A DNA stretch of 64,000 nt from Bombus terrestris (GCF_910591885.1 NC_063277.1:19382243-19446242), one strand, 5' to 3'. Positions 15,965 through 26,203 are shown, counted from the stretch's first letter. Numbers and translations are program-made. Notes: generated from the sequence alone by a model not told the origin.

Positions 15965-18900
15965 CTTCAACCGCCTGCTCCAATGTAACATAGGAAGAGC
16001 CAGACGGGCGCAGGACCTGCTTCTCCAGGCTATACGGGAGAATCGGGTCGCACTCGCTGTGGTGGCTGAACCATACCGCGTCCCCGACGCCCCCAACTGG
16101 ATCGGGGACCTGAACGGATCTACAGCCATAACATGGACGCCGGCGTTGTGTTCGCCCGGCGCCCTGCTGGATCGCGGTAACGGCTTCGTCGCCGTCGAGT
16201 GGAACGGGATCGCGATAGTGGGCATTTACGTCTCGCCCAACAGCGGAGTGGCCTCGTTCGGGGACTTCCTGGACGAGGTCGGTGACTGCGTTCGTAGATG
16301 CATGCCTCGTCAGGTACTCGTCCTTGGGGACTTCAACGCGCGCTCGTCGCAATGGGGGGACACCGGGACGGACTCCCGCGGAAGGATGCTGACAGACTGG
16401 GCCGCGACGCTCGGACTGGTCCTGGTGAACAGGGGCACAACTAGCACCTGCGTGGCGTGGAGGGGATCGTCCATCGTCGACGTTACCTGGGCTACCGCCG
16501 GGCTCTACCGAAAGATCCACGGATGGAGAGTGGCCGACAGAATGGAGACCTTATCGGACCACCTCTATATAATGATGGAAATGGAGGGGGAGGCCGCCGC
16601 GCGCGACAGCGGTGCCCGACGACAACGAGAGGAGAACCGGTCCCGTCGACCACCACCACACACACCTAGGTGGCGCTGGAAGGAGAGGGACAAGGACATG
16701 CTGCGGGCGGCGGTCACTGTCTCCGCCTGGAGCTGGGACGCACGGGGGGACAACACCACAACCCCCCCCACCACCACCTCCACATTGGGTAGCGTCGACG
16801 AGGAGGCTGACGAACTCCACGGATACATGATCGCGGCATGCGACGCCTCTATGCCGCGCTCCGCCCCGGGAAACAGAGGCGACCGTTCCGTGTATTGGTG
16901 GACACCGGAAATAGCCGATATGCGGGCGGGTTGCATGCGGGCCCGGAGAAGATTCGTAAGGGCGCGTCGCCGCAGACGGACACACGACGAGGAGGAGATC
17001 TCTCGCCGCTATGAAGAATACAGAGAGACGAGACGCGCTCTCCAACGGGAGATCAAACTAGCCAAGGCCCGGTGTTGGGATCGATTGATCGAATTGGTCG
17101 ATTCAGATCCGTGGGGGAGGCCCTATCGCATCGTTACGAAGAAACTGCGACCTTCGGCCCCCCCGCTGACCGAAAACATGGATCCGGCGTTACTGGACAA
17201 CGTCATCGGGACTTTGTTCCCACGGCGGGACAACAACGAGACGTCCGCGCCAGCCCCTACCACCATCGACGGGACGGCGCCGACGGATTGGAACGAGGAA
17301 CTTCGAGTGACTGAGGAAGAGTTGCTCGAAGCCGCGAAGAAGATGGCATCCCGCGACGTGGCGCCGGGTCCGGACGGGATCCCGGGCCGGGTCTGGACGG
17401 AGTCGATCGACACCTTGGCTCCCCGTTTGCGGCACCTGTTCTCCAGGTGCCTGAAGGAGGGCGCCTATCCTCGGGCGTGGCGCACGGCGAAACTCGTGCT
17501 GCTACGGAAGGAGGGTCGACCGCCGGACGCGCCATCGGCATACAGGCCGGTGTGTCTTCTCGACGAGGTGGGTAAACTCTTCGAGAGGATCATAGTCGCC
17601 CGCCTGGAGGCACACATGGAGAGACGGATTCCCGGATGGCACGATAGCCAATTTGGATTTCGCCGGGGCCGCTCGACCGTGGACGCGGTAAAGAGACTGA
17701 GATCCATGGCGGAGGACATGGTCGCGCGAGAAGGGGTGGCGGTAGCCGTCTCCTTGGACATCTCCAACGCTTTCAATAGCATTCCTTGGAGCAGGATCGT
17801 GGAGGCGCTGCGACACTTCGAGTCCCCGCCATACCTCGTCAGGGTGATTCAGGCCTATCTGAACGATAGGTGGATCACCTACACAGGCAGAAACGGCGTG
17901 AAGGAGCGAAGACCGGTGGAGCGCGGCGTGCCGCAGGGCTCGGTACTCGGACCGATTCTGTGGATCACTGCCTATGACTCGGTCCTCCGAAGTCCCATGC
18001 CGCCGGGGGCTGGCATGATATGCTACGCGGATGACACGCTGGTGCTGGCCAGCGGACGATGGTGGAACGACGCCGCATGCCTGACTGAGACCGCCGTGGC
18101 ATGCGCGGTGCACGCCATTCGAAGACTCGGCTTGAGCGTGTCGCCGGCGAAATCGGAAGCCCTGTGGTTCTACGACCAACGACGCAGAGGAACGCCGCCT
18201 GCGGATCTGTCGACTGTAGTCATCGACGGAGAAGAGGTCCCTGTGGGACACCGGATGAAGTACTTGGGCTTGATCGTCGACAGTAAGTGGACGTTCGAGC
18301 CACACTTTGAGTACTTAGCCCCGAAAGTAACGGCCGCAGCCAACGCGCTGTGCGGCCTTTTACCTAACATCGGCGGGGCAGGATTGGGAGTCCGCAGGCT
18401 CTACGAAGGAGTGATCAGGTCACGAGTCCTTTACGGAGCGCCCGTATGGGCCGATGATCTGGCGGTGAGCCGGCGTAACCGGACTCTGGTGAGGAGGCTC
18501 CACAGGACGATCGCCATCCGGGCAGCGAGGGGATACAGGACGGTGTCCTACGCGACAGCGACCGTGCTGGCCGCGTCCCCCCCGTTCGAGCTACAGGCCC
18601 TTGCCCTTCGCCGGGTGTACGAACACCGGAGGGCCGCGACCTTGGACCGACGTGCCACGCCGACGGCACCAACCGTGGACGTTCGGGAGGAAACAAGACT
18701 AGAAGCATGGGAGCGGTGGCACTCGCAGCTGTTGGAAGAGGATGCGATGCGCCCTCATCGGGCCGTCCGCGCCGTCCTGCCCAACTGGGACAAGTGGAGA
18801 GACAAAGGCGGGGTCCCGCTCACATTCAGGACGACTCAGGTGCTCACCGGCCACGGGGTATTCGGCGATTACCTGCTCAAGATCCGGCGAGAGGTGGCGA

Positions 18901-19202
18901 CCATCTGTCACCACTGTGGGGAGGAGGAGGACACGGCGCGGCACACGCTGGAGGCTTGCCCGGCGTGGGAGATACCGCGACGTGTCTTACGACTCGAGAT
19001 CGGCGAGAGATTGGCCCCCGAGACGCTCATCGAAGCTATGCTCAGGGGGCCCCAGGAGTACAGAGCCGTCCGCACCTTCTGCGAGCAAGTTATGCTCGTG
19101 AAGGAGCGGGCGGAGAGAGAAAGAGAGAAAGCCCAGCATACCAGCAGGGCGCGGCAACAAGGAGTCTCCGCGCGTCACGGACCGGCGGTACCGCCGCCGT
19201 GA
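15930..19202 (+). CDS. ORF2 endonuclease and reverse transcriptase, E3
   Basis: An intact 1090-residue frame, AUG-less at the start. Endonuclease, RT (YADD) and CCHC finger motifs are complete. Private changes are Arg to Gly in GDTGTDS just after the GDFNA motif, Pro to His in PPPHTPRW in the linker, and Val to Ile in AWEIPRR next to the C-terminal finger. Markers 125M, 164V, 225R, 250W, 509K, 759D and 763V are those of E1, so the two share a recent source for ORF2. Confidence 0.92.
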   Translation: MAGRRPWSWRSNFNRLLQCNIGRARRAQDLLLQAIRENRVALAVVAEPYRVPDAPNWIGDLNGSTAITWTPALCSPGALLDRGNGFVAVEWNGIAIVGIYVSPNSGVASFGDFLDEVGDCVRRCMPRQVLVLGDFNARSSQWGDTGTDSRGRMLTDWAATLGLVLVNRGTTSTCVAWRGSSIVDVTWATAGLYRKIHGWRVADRMETLSDHLYIMMEMEGEAAARDSGARRQREENRSRRPPPHTPRWRWKERDKDMLRAAVTVSAWSWDARGDNTTTPPTTTSTLGSVDEEADELHGYMIAACDASMPRSAPGNRGDRSVYWWTPEIADMRAGCMRARRRFVRARRRRRTHDEEEISRRYEEYRETRRALQREIKLAKARCWDRLIELVDSDPWGRPYRIVTKKLRPSAPPLTENMDPALLDNVIGTLFPRRDNNETSAPAPTTIDGTAPTDWNEELRVTEEELLEAAKKMASRDVAPGPDGIPGRVWTESIDTLAPRLRHLFSRCLKEGAYPRAWRTAKLVLLRKEGRPPDAPSAYRPVCLLDEVGKLFERIIVARLEAHMERRIPGWHDSQFGFRRGRSTVDAVKRLRSMAEDMVAREGVAVAVSLDISNAFNSIPWSRIVEALRHFESPPYLVRVIQAYLNDRWITYTGRNGVKERRPVERGVPQGSVLGPILWITAYDSVLRSPMPPGAGMICYADDTLVLASGRWWNDAACLTETAVACAVHAIRRLGLSVSPAKSEALWFYDQRRRGTPPADLSTVVIDGEEVPVGHRMKYLGLIVDSKWTFEPHFEYLAPKVTAAANALCGLLPNIGGAGLGVRRLYEGVIRSRVLYGAPVWADDLAVSRRNRTLVRRLHRTIAIRAARGYRTVSYATATVLAASPPFELQALALRRVYEHRRAATLDRRATPTAPTVDVREETRLEAWERWHSQLLEEDAMRPHRAVRAVLPNWDKWRDKGGVPLTFRTTQVLTGHGVFGDYLLKIRREVATICHHCGEEEDTARHTLEACPAWEIPRRVLRLEIGERLAPETLIEAMLRGPQEYRAVRTFCEQVMLVKERAEREREKAQHTSRARQQGVSARHGPAVPPP

Positions 19203-19474
19203 ACGCGCCCAAGGAGTTATCAAGGAAGTAACAAGACCCAAGGAAAGGGGCGCTAGGGGGCGTGGTCCCCCCTGGCGGCCCCGATCTTCTGTCTAACAAG
19301 GAAGTCTCCCGCCCAGCAGGGAGATAGACGGCGAGGAGCGCTTGGTAGTATTCGCAAGAGACCCTGAGCCCTCCTCGAACAGCCGTCTGGAAGACCACCG
19401 TGGAGTTTTAGTCGGTAAGAGTCCGACACTTCCCATGCTGCTCGCAGCTGGGAGTCCATGAGGATTTCTCCACG

Positions 19475-19510
<36 letters not shown>

Positions 19511-19512
<2 letters not shown>

Positions 19513-19919
19513 TTGGGGTTAGGTTAGGTTGGGGTTAGGTTGGGGTTAGGTTGGGGTTAGGTTGGGGTTAGGTTGGGGTTAGGTTGGGGTTAGGTTGGGG
19601 TTAGGTTGGGGTTAGGTTGGGGTTAGGTTGGGGTTAGGTTGGGGTTAGGTTGGGGTTAGGTTGGGGTTAGGTTGGGGTTAGGTTGGGGTTAGGTTGGGGT
19701 TAGGTTGGGGTTAGGTTGGGGTTAGGTTGGGGTTAGGTTGGGGTTAGGTTGGGGTTAGGTTGGGGTTAGGTTGGGGTTAGGTTGGGGTTAGGTTGGGGTT
19801 AGGTTGGGGTTAGGTTGGGGTTAGGTTGGGGTTAGGTTGGGGTTAGGTTGGGGTTAGGTTGGGGTTAGGTTGGGGTTAGGTTGGGGTTAGGTTGGGGTTA
19901 GGTTGGGGTTAGGTTGGGG
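19511..19919 (+). repeat. Telomeric repeat block 5 with one TTAGG-only unit
   Basis: 409 bp of TTAGGTTGGGG. One variant, TTAGGTTAGGTT at 19519-19530, lacks a TTGGGG half and lies close to the E3 poly(A). Confidence 0.97.
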
Positions 19920-20222
19920 AGCATGAGGCGGGCATGGGTTCTCGGGGCGTAGGACCACCCCCCGGGAAACCCCGATGGATCTGATGTTCCCCTATAGTAG
20001 GGTGGCGGCCGGTCGGTGCCTCTGGTACCCGTCAGGTCGCTGATCCGGTGCGAGGAACTTCGGAGAAGTTGGTGGGCCCATGCCTGTCAAGACCACTCAC
20101 CTCACCTTCTCGTGGGGCTCCCTGTCACCCTGCTCCGGACTCTCCGGGACAGGGTGCGAAAGAGTGAGTGGCACCAGGACAGATTCCCGATGACGACCCG
20201 GCGAGAAACAACTTCATTCACC

Positions 20223-22373
20223 ATGGAAGGCACAACAGATAGGAGAAACACGTACAGTACAGGGGAGGGAGACCCCAGTACCGGCGTAGTCGGGGGTAGT
20301 CAAGTGGGCCCCACTACGTCGTCAACATACGACCACGGCCGCTCGGGGGTGGGCCGCCAGGCCCCCGAACGTGTTACCACGCCTGGCGAAGCGAGAAGTC
20401 TATTCTCGGAAGAATACATGGAGACATCGAGAACTCCGAGGACGAGAAGCGGGTGCCGGGCGGGCAGCGTTTTCCTTGCGCCGGCCCCGTCAGACGGAGC
20501 AACAACAATAACAACATCTGCTGCGGGAGGATCGCGGGAGCGAGCGAGGTCGGACGACGAAGAATCGGTAGCCTCGTTCGCGTCTCGCTCATCACTGGCA
20601 TCAATCGCATCCAGGGGGAAGAAGAGGAGACTGGCGACAACAGCCACCTTGGAAGTCTCCGAAGATCTGGAGATACAAGTGAGGACGAGTTCGGCCGCGG
20701 ACGTCAGCGCGGAATTAACGAGACACGTGTCCGAGATCATGAAGGTGGCGACCACATCGTCCAACCTCAAGGGCACGTACGTCAAAGCGCTGAAGGAAGC
20801 GGCAAGCTATATCTCGGCCGCATGGAAGAGCGAGGCCCCGCGAAGGAGAGAACAAGCGGGCAGCAGCGGCAACAACGCGGCGATGAGGCTGGTGGAGGCG
20901 AGGCTGTCCGCGTTGGAGGAGGAGAACTCCGCCCTTAGGAGAGAGCTGGCAAGGAGGTCTATGCCCGCGATCGAAGGCCTGCGGGGCGGCGGTGCCGACG
21001 CGGACCGCCCACGGGTCGAGGCTGCAACACAAGAAGCGCGACTCGACGCCCTCGAGAGAAAGCTAGAAGAGTTGGGTCCCTCCATAACGAAGATGGTGGA
21101 GAGACAACTCGGGAGTCTATTGAGGCCGCAGCAGCAACAACAACAACAGCTGCAACAACAGCGGCAGCAGCAACAAAGCACTCCCGAAACCCGACGGAGC
21201 GCGGAATACTCCGCTACTCGCCCCCCCGCCCGCACAGATCCCCCGCCGCCCCCAAGGACTCGGGAGGACGGCGGGTGGAGCGTGGTGGTAGGGAGAAAAA
21301 GTAAGATGGGGCAGAAGAACATCGCCGAAAGGAAGCTGGACGCCGCTGGAGGAGAGGAGAAGTCCCGGCCACCAGCGACTGTCCAAAAACCGTGGGCAGA
21401 TAGGATGGGAGGCGCGCCGAAATCGGGCAGCGGTGGCACCGTTAAAAAGCCATTCAGGGAGGAAAAGACGTCGCCAACAGTCAAGCTCCCTCGCGCACCG
21501 AGTACATCCGCGGTAACACTGACGTTAAGCGAGGGTGCCAACATGTCGTATGCCGACGTCGTAACGATGGCCAGAAGAGCTATCCCCCTCGGCGAGATAG
21601 GCGTGGAGGCCGTCACGATGAAGAAGGCGGTGACGGGCGCCATCGTCATCAGAGTCCCGAGGGACAAGGGCAGAGAAAAGGCGTCGATCCTTGCGACGCG
21701 CCTGGCAGACGTTCTGGACCCGACCAAGGTAAGGGTCGGAACTCCCACGATCAAAGCCGAGCTGAGAGTCACCAATGTGGACATCTCAATGGGCAAGGAG
21801 GAGCTGCGTCAGGCTCTGGCCTTGGCCGCGGGATGCAGCAGCGAGGATGTTCGGATCGGCGAGATCGGCGTCTCCAGGGGCGGACTCGGATCGGCATGGG
21901 TCAGGTGTCCGGCGGCCGGTGCCCGTAAGCTAGCTCAGGCGGGCAGGGTGGTCTTGGGGTGGTCCATCGCGAGGGTCTCTGCCATACCGAAGAGACCCTT
22001 ACAGTGCTTCAAGTGCCTGGAGTTGGGGCACGTACGGGCAACTTGCACGTCCGCCGAGGATAGAAGCCGTCTTTGCTACAGGTGCGGTGAAAGCGGGCAC
22101 CGCGCCAGGGGATGTCCCGCCTTGGCGCCGAAATGTCCCTTATGCGAGCGGCTGGGAGCTCCATCCGGACACAGGATGGGCGGAGTGGCATGTGCCCCCC
22201 CGAAAATCAAGAGAAGTAAGGAGCAGCTTACCCGTCGGTCTGCCGCCGCCGCCGACACCGTTATCACTACCATCGCCGGCGGCAACGAGAACTACGGCGG
22301 AAACGCTACCGGGGCGGAGTCACCATCAGCAGTGACGAGTGGCCGGGAGGAGGCCATGGAGCTGGCGGAGTAA
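20223..22373 (+). CDS. ORF1 gag-like zinc-knuckle protein, E4
   Basis: An intact 716-residue frame. Residues 260A, 301R, 413E and 462E are of the R subgroup, but 539S, 577V and 667E are of the K subgroup, so a switch lies between codons 462 and 539. Private changes are Ala to Ser in the coiled coil (EEENSALRR) and Asp to Gly in RDKGREK. All zinc ligands are kept. Confidence 0.9.
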   Translation: MEGTTDRRNTYSTGEGDPSTGVVGGSQVGPTTSSTYDHGRSGVGRQAPERVTTPGEARSLFSEEYMETSRTPRTRSGCRAGSVFLAPAPSDGATTITTSAAGGSRERARSDDEESVASFASRSSLASIASRGKKRRLATTATLEVSEDLEIQVRTSSAADVSAELTRHVSEIMKVATTSSNLKGTYVKALKEAASYISAAWKSEAPRRREQAGSSGNNAAMRLVEARLSALEEENSALRRELARRSMPAIEGLRGGGADADRPRVEAATQEARLDALERKLEELGPSITKMVERQLGSLLRPQQQQQQQLQQQRQQQQSTPETRRSAEYSATRPPARTDPPPPPRTREDGGWSVVVGRKSKMGQKNIAERKLDAAGGEEKSRPPATVQKPWADRMGGAPKSGSGGTVKKPFREEKTSPTVKLPRAPSTSAVTLTLSEGANMSYADVVTMARRAIPLGEIGVEAVTMKKAVTGAIVIRVPRDKGREKASILATRLADVLDPTKVRVGTPTIKAELRVTNVDISMGKEELRQALALAAGCSSEDVRIGEIGVSRGGLGSAWVRCPAAGARKLAQAGRVVLGWSIARVSAIPKRPLQCFKCLELGHVRATCTSAEDRSRLCYRCGESGHRARGCPALAPKCPLCERLGAPSGHRMGGVACAPPKIKRSKEQLTRRSAAAADTVITTIAGGNENYGGNATGAESPSAVTSGREEAMELAE

Positions 22374-25300
22374 CTTCAACCGCCTGCTCCAATGTAACAT
22401 AGGAAGAGCCAGACGGGCGCAGGACCTGCTTCTCCAGGCTATACGGGAGAATCGGGTCGCACTCGCTGTGGTGGCTGAACCATACCGCGTCCCCGACGCC
22501 CCCAACTGGATCGGGGACCTGAACGGATCTACAGCCATAACATGGACGCCGGCGTTGTGTTCGCCCGGCGCCCTGCTGGATCGCGGTAACGGCTTCGTCG
22601 CCGTCGAGTGGAACGGGATCGCGATAGTGGGCATTTACGTCTCGCCCAACAGCGGAGTGGCCTTGTTCGGGGACTTCCTGGACGAGGTCGGTGACTGCGT
22701 TCGTAGATGCATGCCTCGTCAGGTACTCGTCCTTGGGGACTTCAACGCGCGCTCGTCGCAATGGGGGGACACCAGGACGGACTCCCGCGGAAGGATGCTG
22801 ACAGACTGGGCCGCGGCGCTCGGACTGGTCCTGGTGAACAGGGGCACAACTAGCACCTGCGTGGCGTGGAGGGGATCGTCCATCGTCGACGTTACCTGGG
22901 CTACCGCCGGGCTCTACCGAAAGATCCACGGATGGAGAGTGGCCGACAGAATGGAGACCTTATCGGACCACCTCTATATAATGATGGAAATGGAGGGGGA
23001 GGCCGCCGCGCGCGACAGCGGTGCCCGACGACAACGAGAGGAGAACCGGTCCCGTCGACCACCACCACCCACACCTAGGTGGCGCTTGAAGGAGAGGGAC
23101 AAGGACATGCTGCGGGCGGCGGTCACTGTCTCCGCCTGGAGCTGGGACGCACGGGGGGACAACACCACAACCCCCCCCACCACCACCTCCACATTGGGTA
23201 GCGTCGACGAGGAGGCTGACGAACTCCACGGATACATGATCGCGGCATGCGACGCCTCTATGCCGCGCTCCGCCCCGGGAAACAGAGGCGACCGTTCCGT
23301 GTATTGGTGGACACCGGAAATAGCCGATATGCGGGCGGGTTGCATGCGGGCCCGGAGAAGATTCGTAAGGGCGCGTCGCCGCAGACGGACACACGACGAG
23401 GAGGAGATCTCTCGCCGCTATGAAGAATACAGAGAGACGAGACGCGCTCTCCAACGGGAGATCAAACTAGCCAAGGCCCGGTGTTGGGATCGATTGATCG
23501 AATTGGTCGATTCAGATCCGTGGGGGAGGCCCTATCGCATCGTTGCGAAGAAACTGCGACCTTCGGCCCCCCCGCTGACCGAAAACATGGATCCGGCGTT
23601 ACTGGACAACGTCATCGGGACTTTGTTCCCACGGCGGGACAACAACGAGACGTCCGCGCCAGCCCCTACCACCATCGACGGGACGGCGCCGACGGATTGG
23701 AACGAGGAACTTCGAGTGACTGAGGTAGAGTTGCTCGAAGCCGCGAAGAAGATGGCATCCCGCGACGTGGCGCCGGGTCCGGACGGGATCCCGGGCCGGG
23801 TCTGGACGGAGTCGATCGACACCTTGGCTCCCCGTTTGCGGCACCTGTTCTCCAGGTGCCTGAAGGAGGGCGCCTATCCTCGGGCGTGGCGCACGGCGAA
23901 ACTCGTGTTGCTACGGAAGGAGGGTCGACCGCCGGACGCGCCATCGGCATACAGGCCGGTGTGTCTTCTCGACGAGGTGGGTAAACTCTTCGAGAGGATC
24001 ATAGTCGCCCGCCTGGAGGCACATATGGAGAGACGGATTCCCGGATGGCACGATAGCCAATTTGGATTTCGCCGGGGCCGCTCGACCGTGGACGCGGTAA
24101 AGAGGCTGAGATCCATGGCGGAGGACATGGTCGCGCGAGAAGGGGTGGCGGTAGCCGTCTCCTTGGACATCTCCAACGCTTTCAATAGCATTCCTTGGAG
24201 CAGGATCGTGGAGGCGCTGCGACACTTCGAGTCCCCGCCATACCTCGTCAGGGTGATTCAGGCCTATCTGAACGATAGGTGGATCACCTACACAGGCAGA
24301 AACGGCGTGAAGGAGCGAAGACCGGTGGAGCGCGGCGTGCCGCAGGGCTCGGTACTCGGACCGATTCTGTGGATCACTGCCTATGACTCGGTCCTCCGAA
24401 GTCCCATGCCGCCGGGGGCTGGCATGATATGCTACGCGGATGACACGCTGGTGCTGGCCAGCGGACGATGGTGGAACGACGCCGCATGCCTGACTGAGAC
24501 CGCCGTGGCATGCGCGGTGCACGCCATTCGAAGACTCGGCTTGAGCGTGTCGCCGGCGAAATCGGAAGCCCTGTGGTTCTACGACCAACGACGCAGAGGA
24601 ACGCCGCCTGCGGAGCTGTCGACCATAGTCATCGACGGAGAAGAGGTCCCTGTGGGACACCGGATGAAGTACTTGGGCTTGATCGTCGACAGTAAGTGGA
24701 CGTTCGAGCCACACTTTGAGTACTTAGCCCCGAAAGTAACGGCCGCAGCCAACGCGCTGTGCGGCCTTTTACCGAACATCGGCGGGGCAGGATTGGGAGT
24801 CCGCAGGCTCTACGAAGGAGTGATCAGGTCACGAGTCCTATACGGAGCGCCCGTATGGGCCGATGATCTGGCGGTGAGCCGGCGTAACCGGACTCTGGTG
24901 AGAAGGCTCCACAGGACGATCGCCATCCGGGCGGCGAGGGGATACAGGACGGTGTCCTACGCGACAGCGACCGTGCTGGCCGCGTCCCCCCCGTTCGAGC
25001 TACAGGCCCTTGCCCTTCGCCGGGTGTACGAACACCGGAGGGCCGCGACCTTGGACCGACGTGCCACGCCGACGGCACCAATCGTGGACGTTCGGGAGGA
25101 AACAAGACTAGAAGCATGGGAGCGGTGGCACTCGCAGCTGTTGGAAGAGGATGCGATGCGCCCTCATCGGGCCGTCCGCGCCGTCCTGCCCAACTGGGAC
25201 AAGTGGAGAGACAAAGGCGGGGTCCCGCTCACATTCAGGACGACTCAGGTGCTCACCGGCCACGGGGTGTTCGGCGATTACCTGCTCAAGATCCGGCGAG

Positions 25301-25611
25301 AGGTGGCGACCATCTGTCACCACTGTGGGGAGGAGGAGGACACGGCGCGGCACACGCTGGAGGCTTGCCCGGCGTGGGAGGTACCGCGACGTGTCTTACG
25401 ACTCGAGATCGGCGAGAGATTGGCCCCCGAGACGCTCATCGAAGCTATGCTCAGGGGGCCCCAGGAGTACAGAGCCGTCCGCACCTTCTGCGAGCAAGTT
25501 ATGCTCGTGAAGGAGCGGGCGGAGAGAGAAAGAGAGAAAGCCCAGCATACCAGCAGGGCGCGGCAACAAGGAGTCTCCGCGCGTCACGGACCGGCGGTAC
25601 CGCCGCCGTGA
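22339..25611 (+). CDS. ORF2 endonuclease and reverse transcriptase, E4
   Basis: An intact 1090-residue frame, AUG-less at the start, with complete endonuclease, RT and CCHC motifs. The front half is R type (125M, 164V, 225R, 349R, 509K) and 759E/763I are K type, placing a second switch between codons 509 and 759. Private changes include Ser to Leu (VALFGD), Thr to Ala (WAAALG), Thr to Ala (IVAKKL), Glu to Val (TEVELL) and Thr to Ile (APIVDV). None is at a catalytic residue. Confidence 0.92.
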   Translation: MAGRRPWSWRSNFNRLLQCNIGRARRAQDLLLQAIRENRVALAVVAEPYRVPDAPNWIGDLNGSTAITWTPALCSPGALLDRGNGFVAVEWNGIAIVGIYVSPNSGVALFGDFLDEVGDCVRRCMPRQVLVLGDFNARSSQWGDTRTDSRGRMLTDWAAALGLVLVNRGTTSTCVAWRGSSIVDVTWATAGLYRKIHGWRVADRMETLSDHLYIMMEMEGEAAARDSGARRQREENRSRRPPPPTPRWRLKERDKDMLRAAVTVSAWSWDARGDNTTTPPTTTSTLGSVDEEADELHGYMIAACDASMPRSAPGNRGDRSVYWWTPEIADMRAGCMRARRRFVRARRRRRTHDEEEISRRYEEYRETRRALQREIKLAKARCWDRLIELVDSDPWGRPYRIVAKKLRPSAPPLTENMDPALLDNVIGTLFPRRDNNETSAPAPTTIDGTAPTDWNEELRVTEVELLEAAKKMASRDVAPGPDGIPGRVWTESIDTLAPRLRHLFSRCLKEGAYPRAWRTAKLVLLRKEGRPPDAPSAYRPVCLLDEVGKLFERIIVARLEAHMERRIPGWHDSQFGFRRGRSTVDAVKRLRSMAEDMVAREGVAVAVSLDISNAFNSIPWSRIVEALRHFESPPYLVRVIQAYLNDRWITYTGRNGVKERRPVERGVPQGSVLGPILWITAYDSVLRSPMPPGAGMICYADDTLVLASGRWWNDAACLTETAVACAVHAIRRLGLSVSPAKSEALWFYDQRRRGTPPAELSTIVIDGEEVPVGHRMKYLGLIVDSKWTFEPHFEYLAPKVTAAANALCGLLPNIGGAGLGVRRLYEGVIRSRVLYGAPVWADDLAVSRRNRTLVRRLHRTIAIRAARGYRTVSYATATVLAASPPFELQALALRRVYEHRRAATLDRRATPTAPIVDVREETRLEAWERWHSQLLEEDAMRPHRAVRAVLPNWDKWRDKGGVPLTFRTTQVLTGHGVFGDYLLKIRREVATICHHCGEEEDTARHTLEACPAWEVPRRVLRLEIGERLAPETLIEAMLRGPQEYRAVRTFCEQVMLVKERAEREREKAQHTSRARQQGVSARHGPAVPPP

Positions 25612-25907
25612 ACGCGCCCAAGGAGTCATCAAGGAAATAACAAGACCCAAGGAAAGGGGCGCTAGGGGGCGTGGTCCCCCCTGGCGGCCCCGATCTTCTG
25701 TCTAACAAGGAAGTCTCCCGCCCAGCAGGGAGATAGACGGCGAGGAGCGCTTGGTAGTATTCGCAAGAGACCCTGAGCCCTCCTCGAACAGCCGTCTGGA
25801 AGACCACCGTGGAGTTTTAGTCGGTAAGAGTCCGACACTTCCCATGCTGCTCGCAGCTGGGAGTCCATGAGGATTTCTCCACGAAAAAAAAAAAAAAAAA
25901 AAAAAAA

Positions 25908-26098
25908 GGTTGGGGTTAGGTTGGGGTTAGGTTGGGGTTAGGTTGGGGTTAGGTTGGGGTTAGGTTGGGGTTAGGTTGGGGTTAGGTTGGGGTTAGGTTG
26001 GGGTTAGGTTGGGGTTAGGTTGGGGTTAGGTTGGGGTTAGGTTGGGGTTAGGTTGGGGTTAGGTTGGGGTTAGGTTGGGGTTAGGTTGGGGTTAGGTT
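25908..26098 (+). repeat. Telomeric repeat block 6
   Basis: 191 bp of regular TTAGGTTGGGG, ending in TTAGGTT where the U6atac copy begins. The G at 26099 fits both. Confidence 0.97.
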
Positions 26099-26203
26099 GT
26101 GTAGTATGAAAGGAGAGACGTTTAGCACTCCCCTAGACAAGGATGGAACACATATAAATGGTAAGGCACTGTCGCCTTTCGGCGGCACTTACCGAATTTT
26201 TTT
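26099..26203 (+). ncRNA. U6atac snRNA retrocopy
   Basis: 105 nt. It begins GTGTAGTATG and shares with known U6atac the blocks ATGAAAGGAGAGA (26106-26118), TTAGCACTCCCC (26122-26133) and GACAAGGATGGAA (26136-26148). The AAGGAGA part is what pairs with U12-type 5' splice sites. The 3' stem-loop is present: GGTAAG 26160-26165 with CTTACC 26188-26193, and CGCC 26173-26176 with GGCG 26181-26184 around TTTC. It ends in seven T. It is shorter than the human RNA, lacking part of the middle. Flanked by telomere and LINE, it has no visible snRNA promoter (PSE or TATA), so it is almost certainly a retrocopy and not the functional gene. Confidence 0.88.

Larger units (their letters stand above)
13511..19510 (+). 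mobile_element. Telomere-specific R1-clade LINE, copy E3, full length
   Basis: Body 5964 bp plus a 36-nt poly(A) (19475-19510), one of the two longest. R subgroup throughout. Its ORF2 shares 250W and 763V with E1 only, and both E1 and E3 lie directly right of a SINE copy. That leaves open whether SINE-spacer-LINE was duplicated as a block. Both frames are open. Confidence 0.95.
19920..25907 (+). mobile_element. Telomere-specific R1-clade LINE, copy E4, full length, mosaic
   Basis: Body 5964 bp plus a 24-nt poly(A) (25884-25907). Markers alternate along the element: R type through most of ORF1, K type at the ORF1 3' end, R type again in the endonuclease, then K-like from the RT thumb on. The leader has TATAGTAGGG where other copies have TATAGTCGGG. 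Both frames are open. Confidence 0.95.

Noticed and set aside
26099..26203. The working U6atac gene
   Set aside because: It is directly preceded by telomere repeats without PSE or TATA and followed by a LINE fragment; a retrocopy explains all of this.
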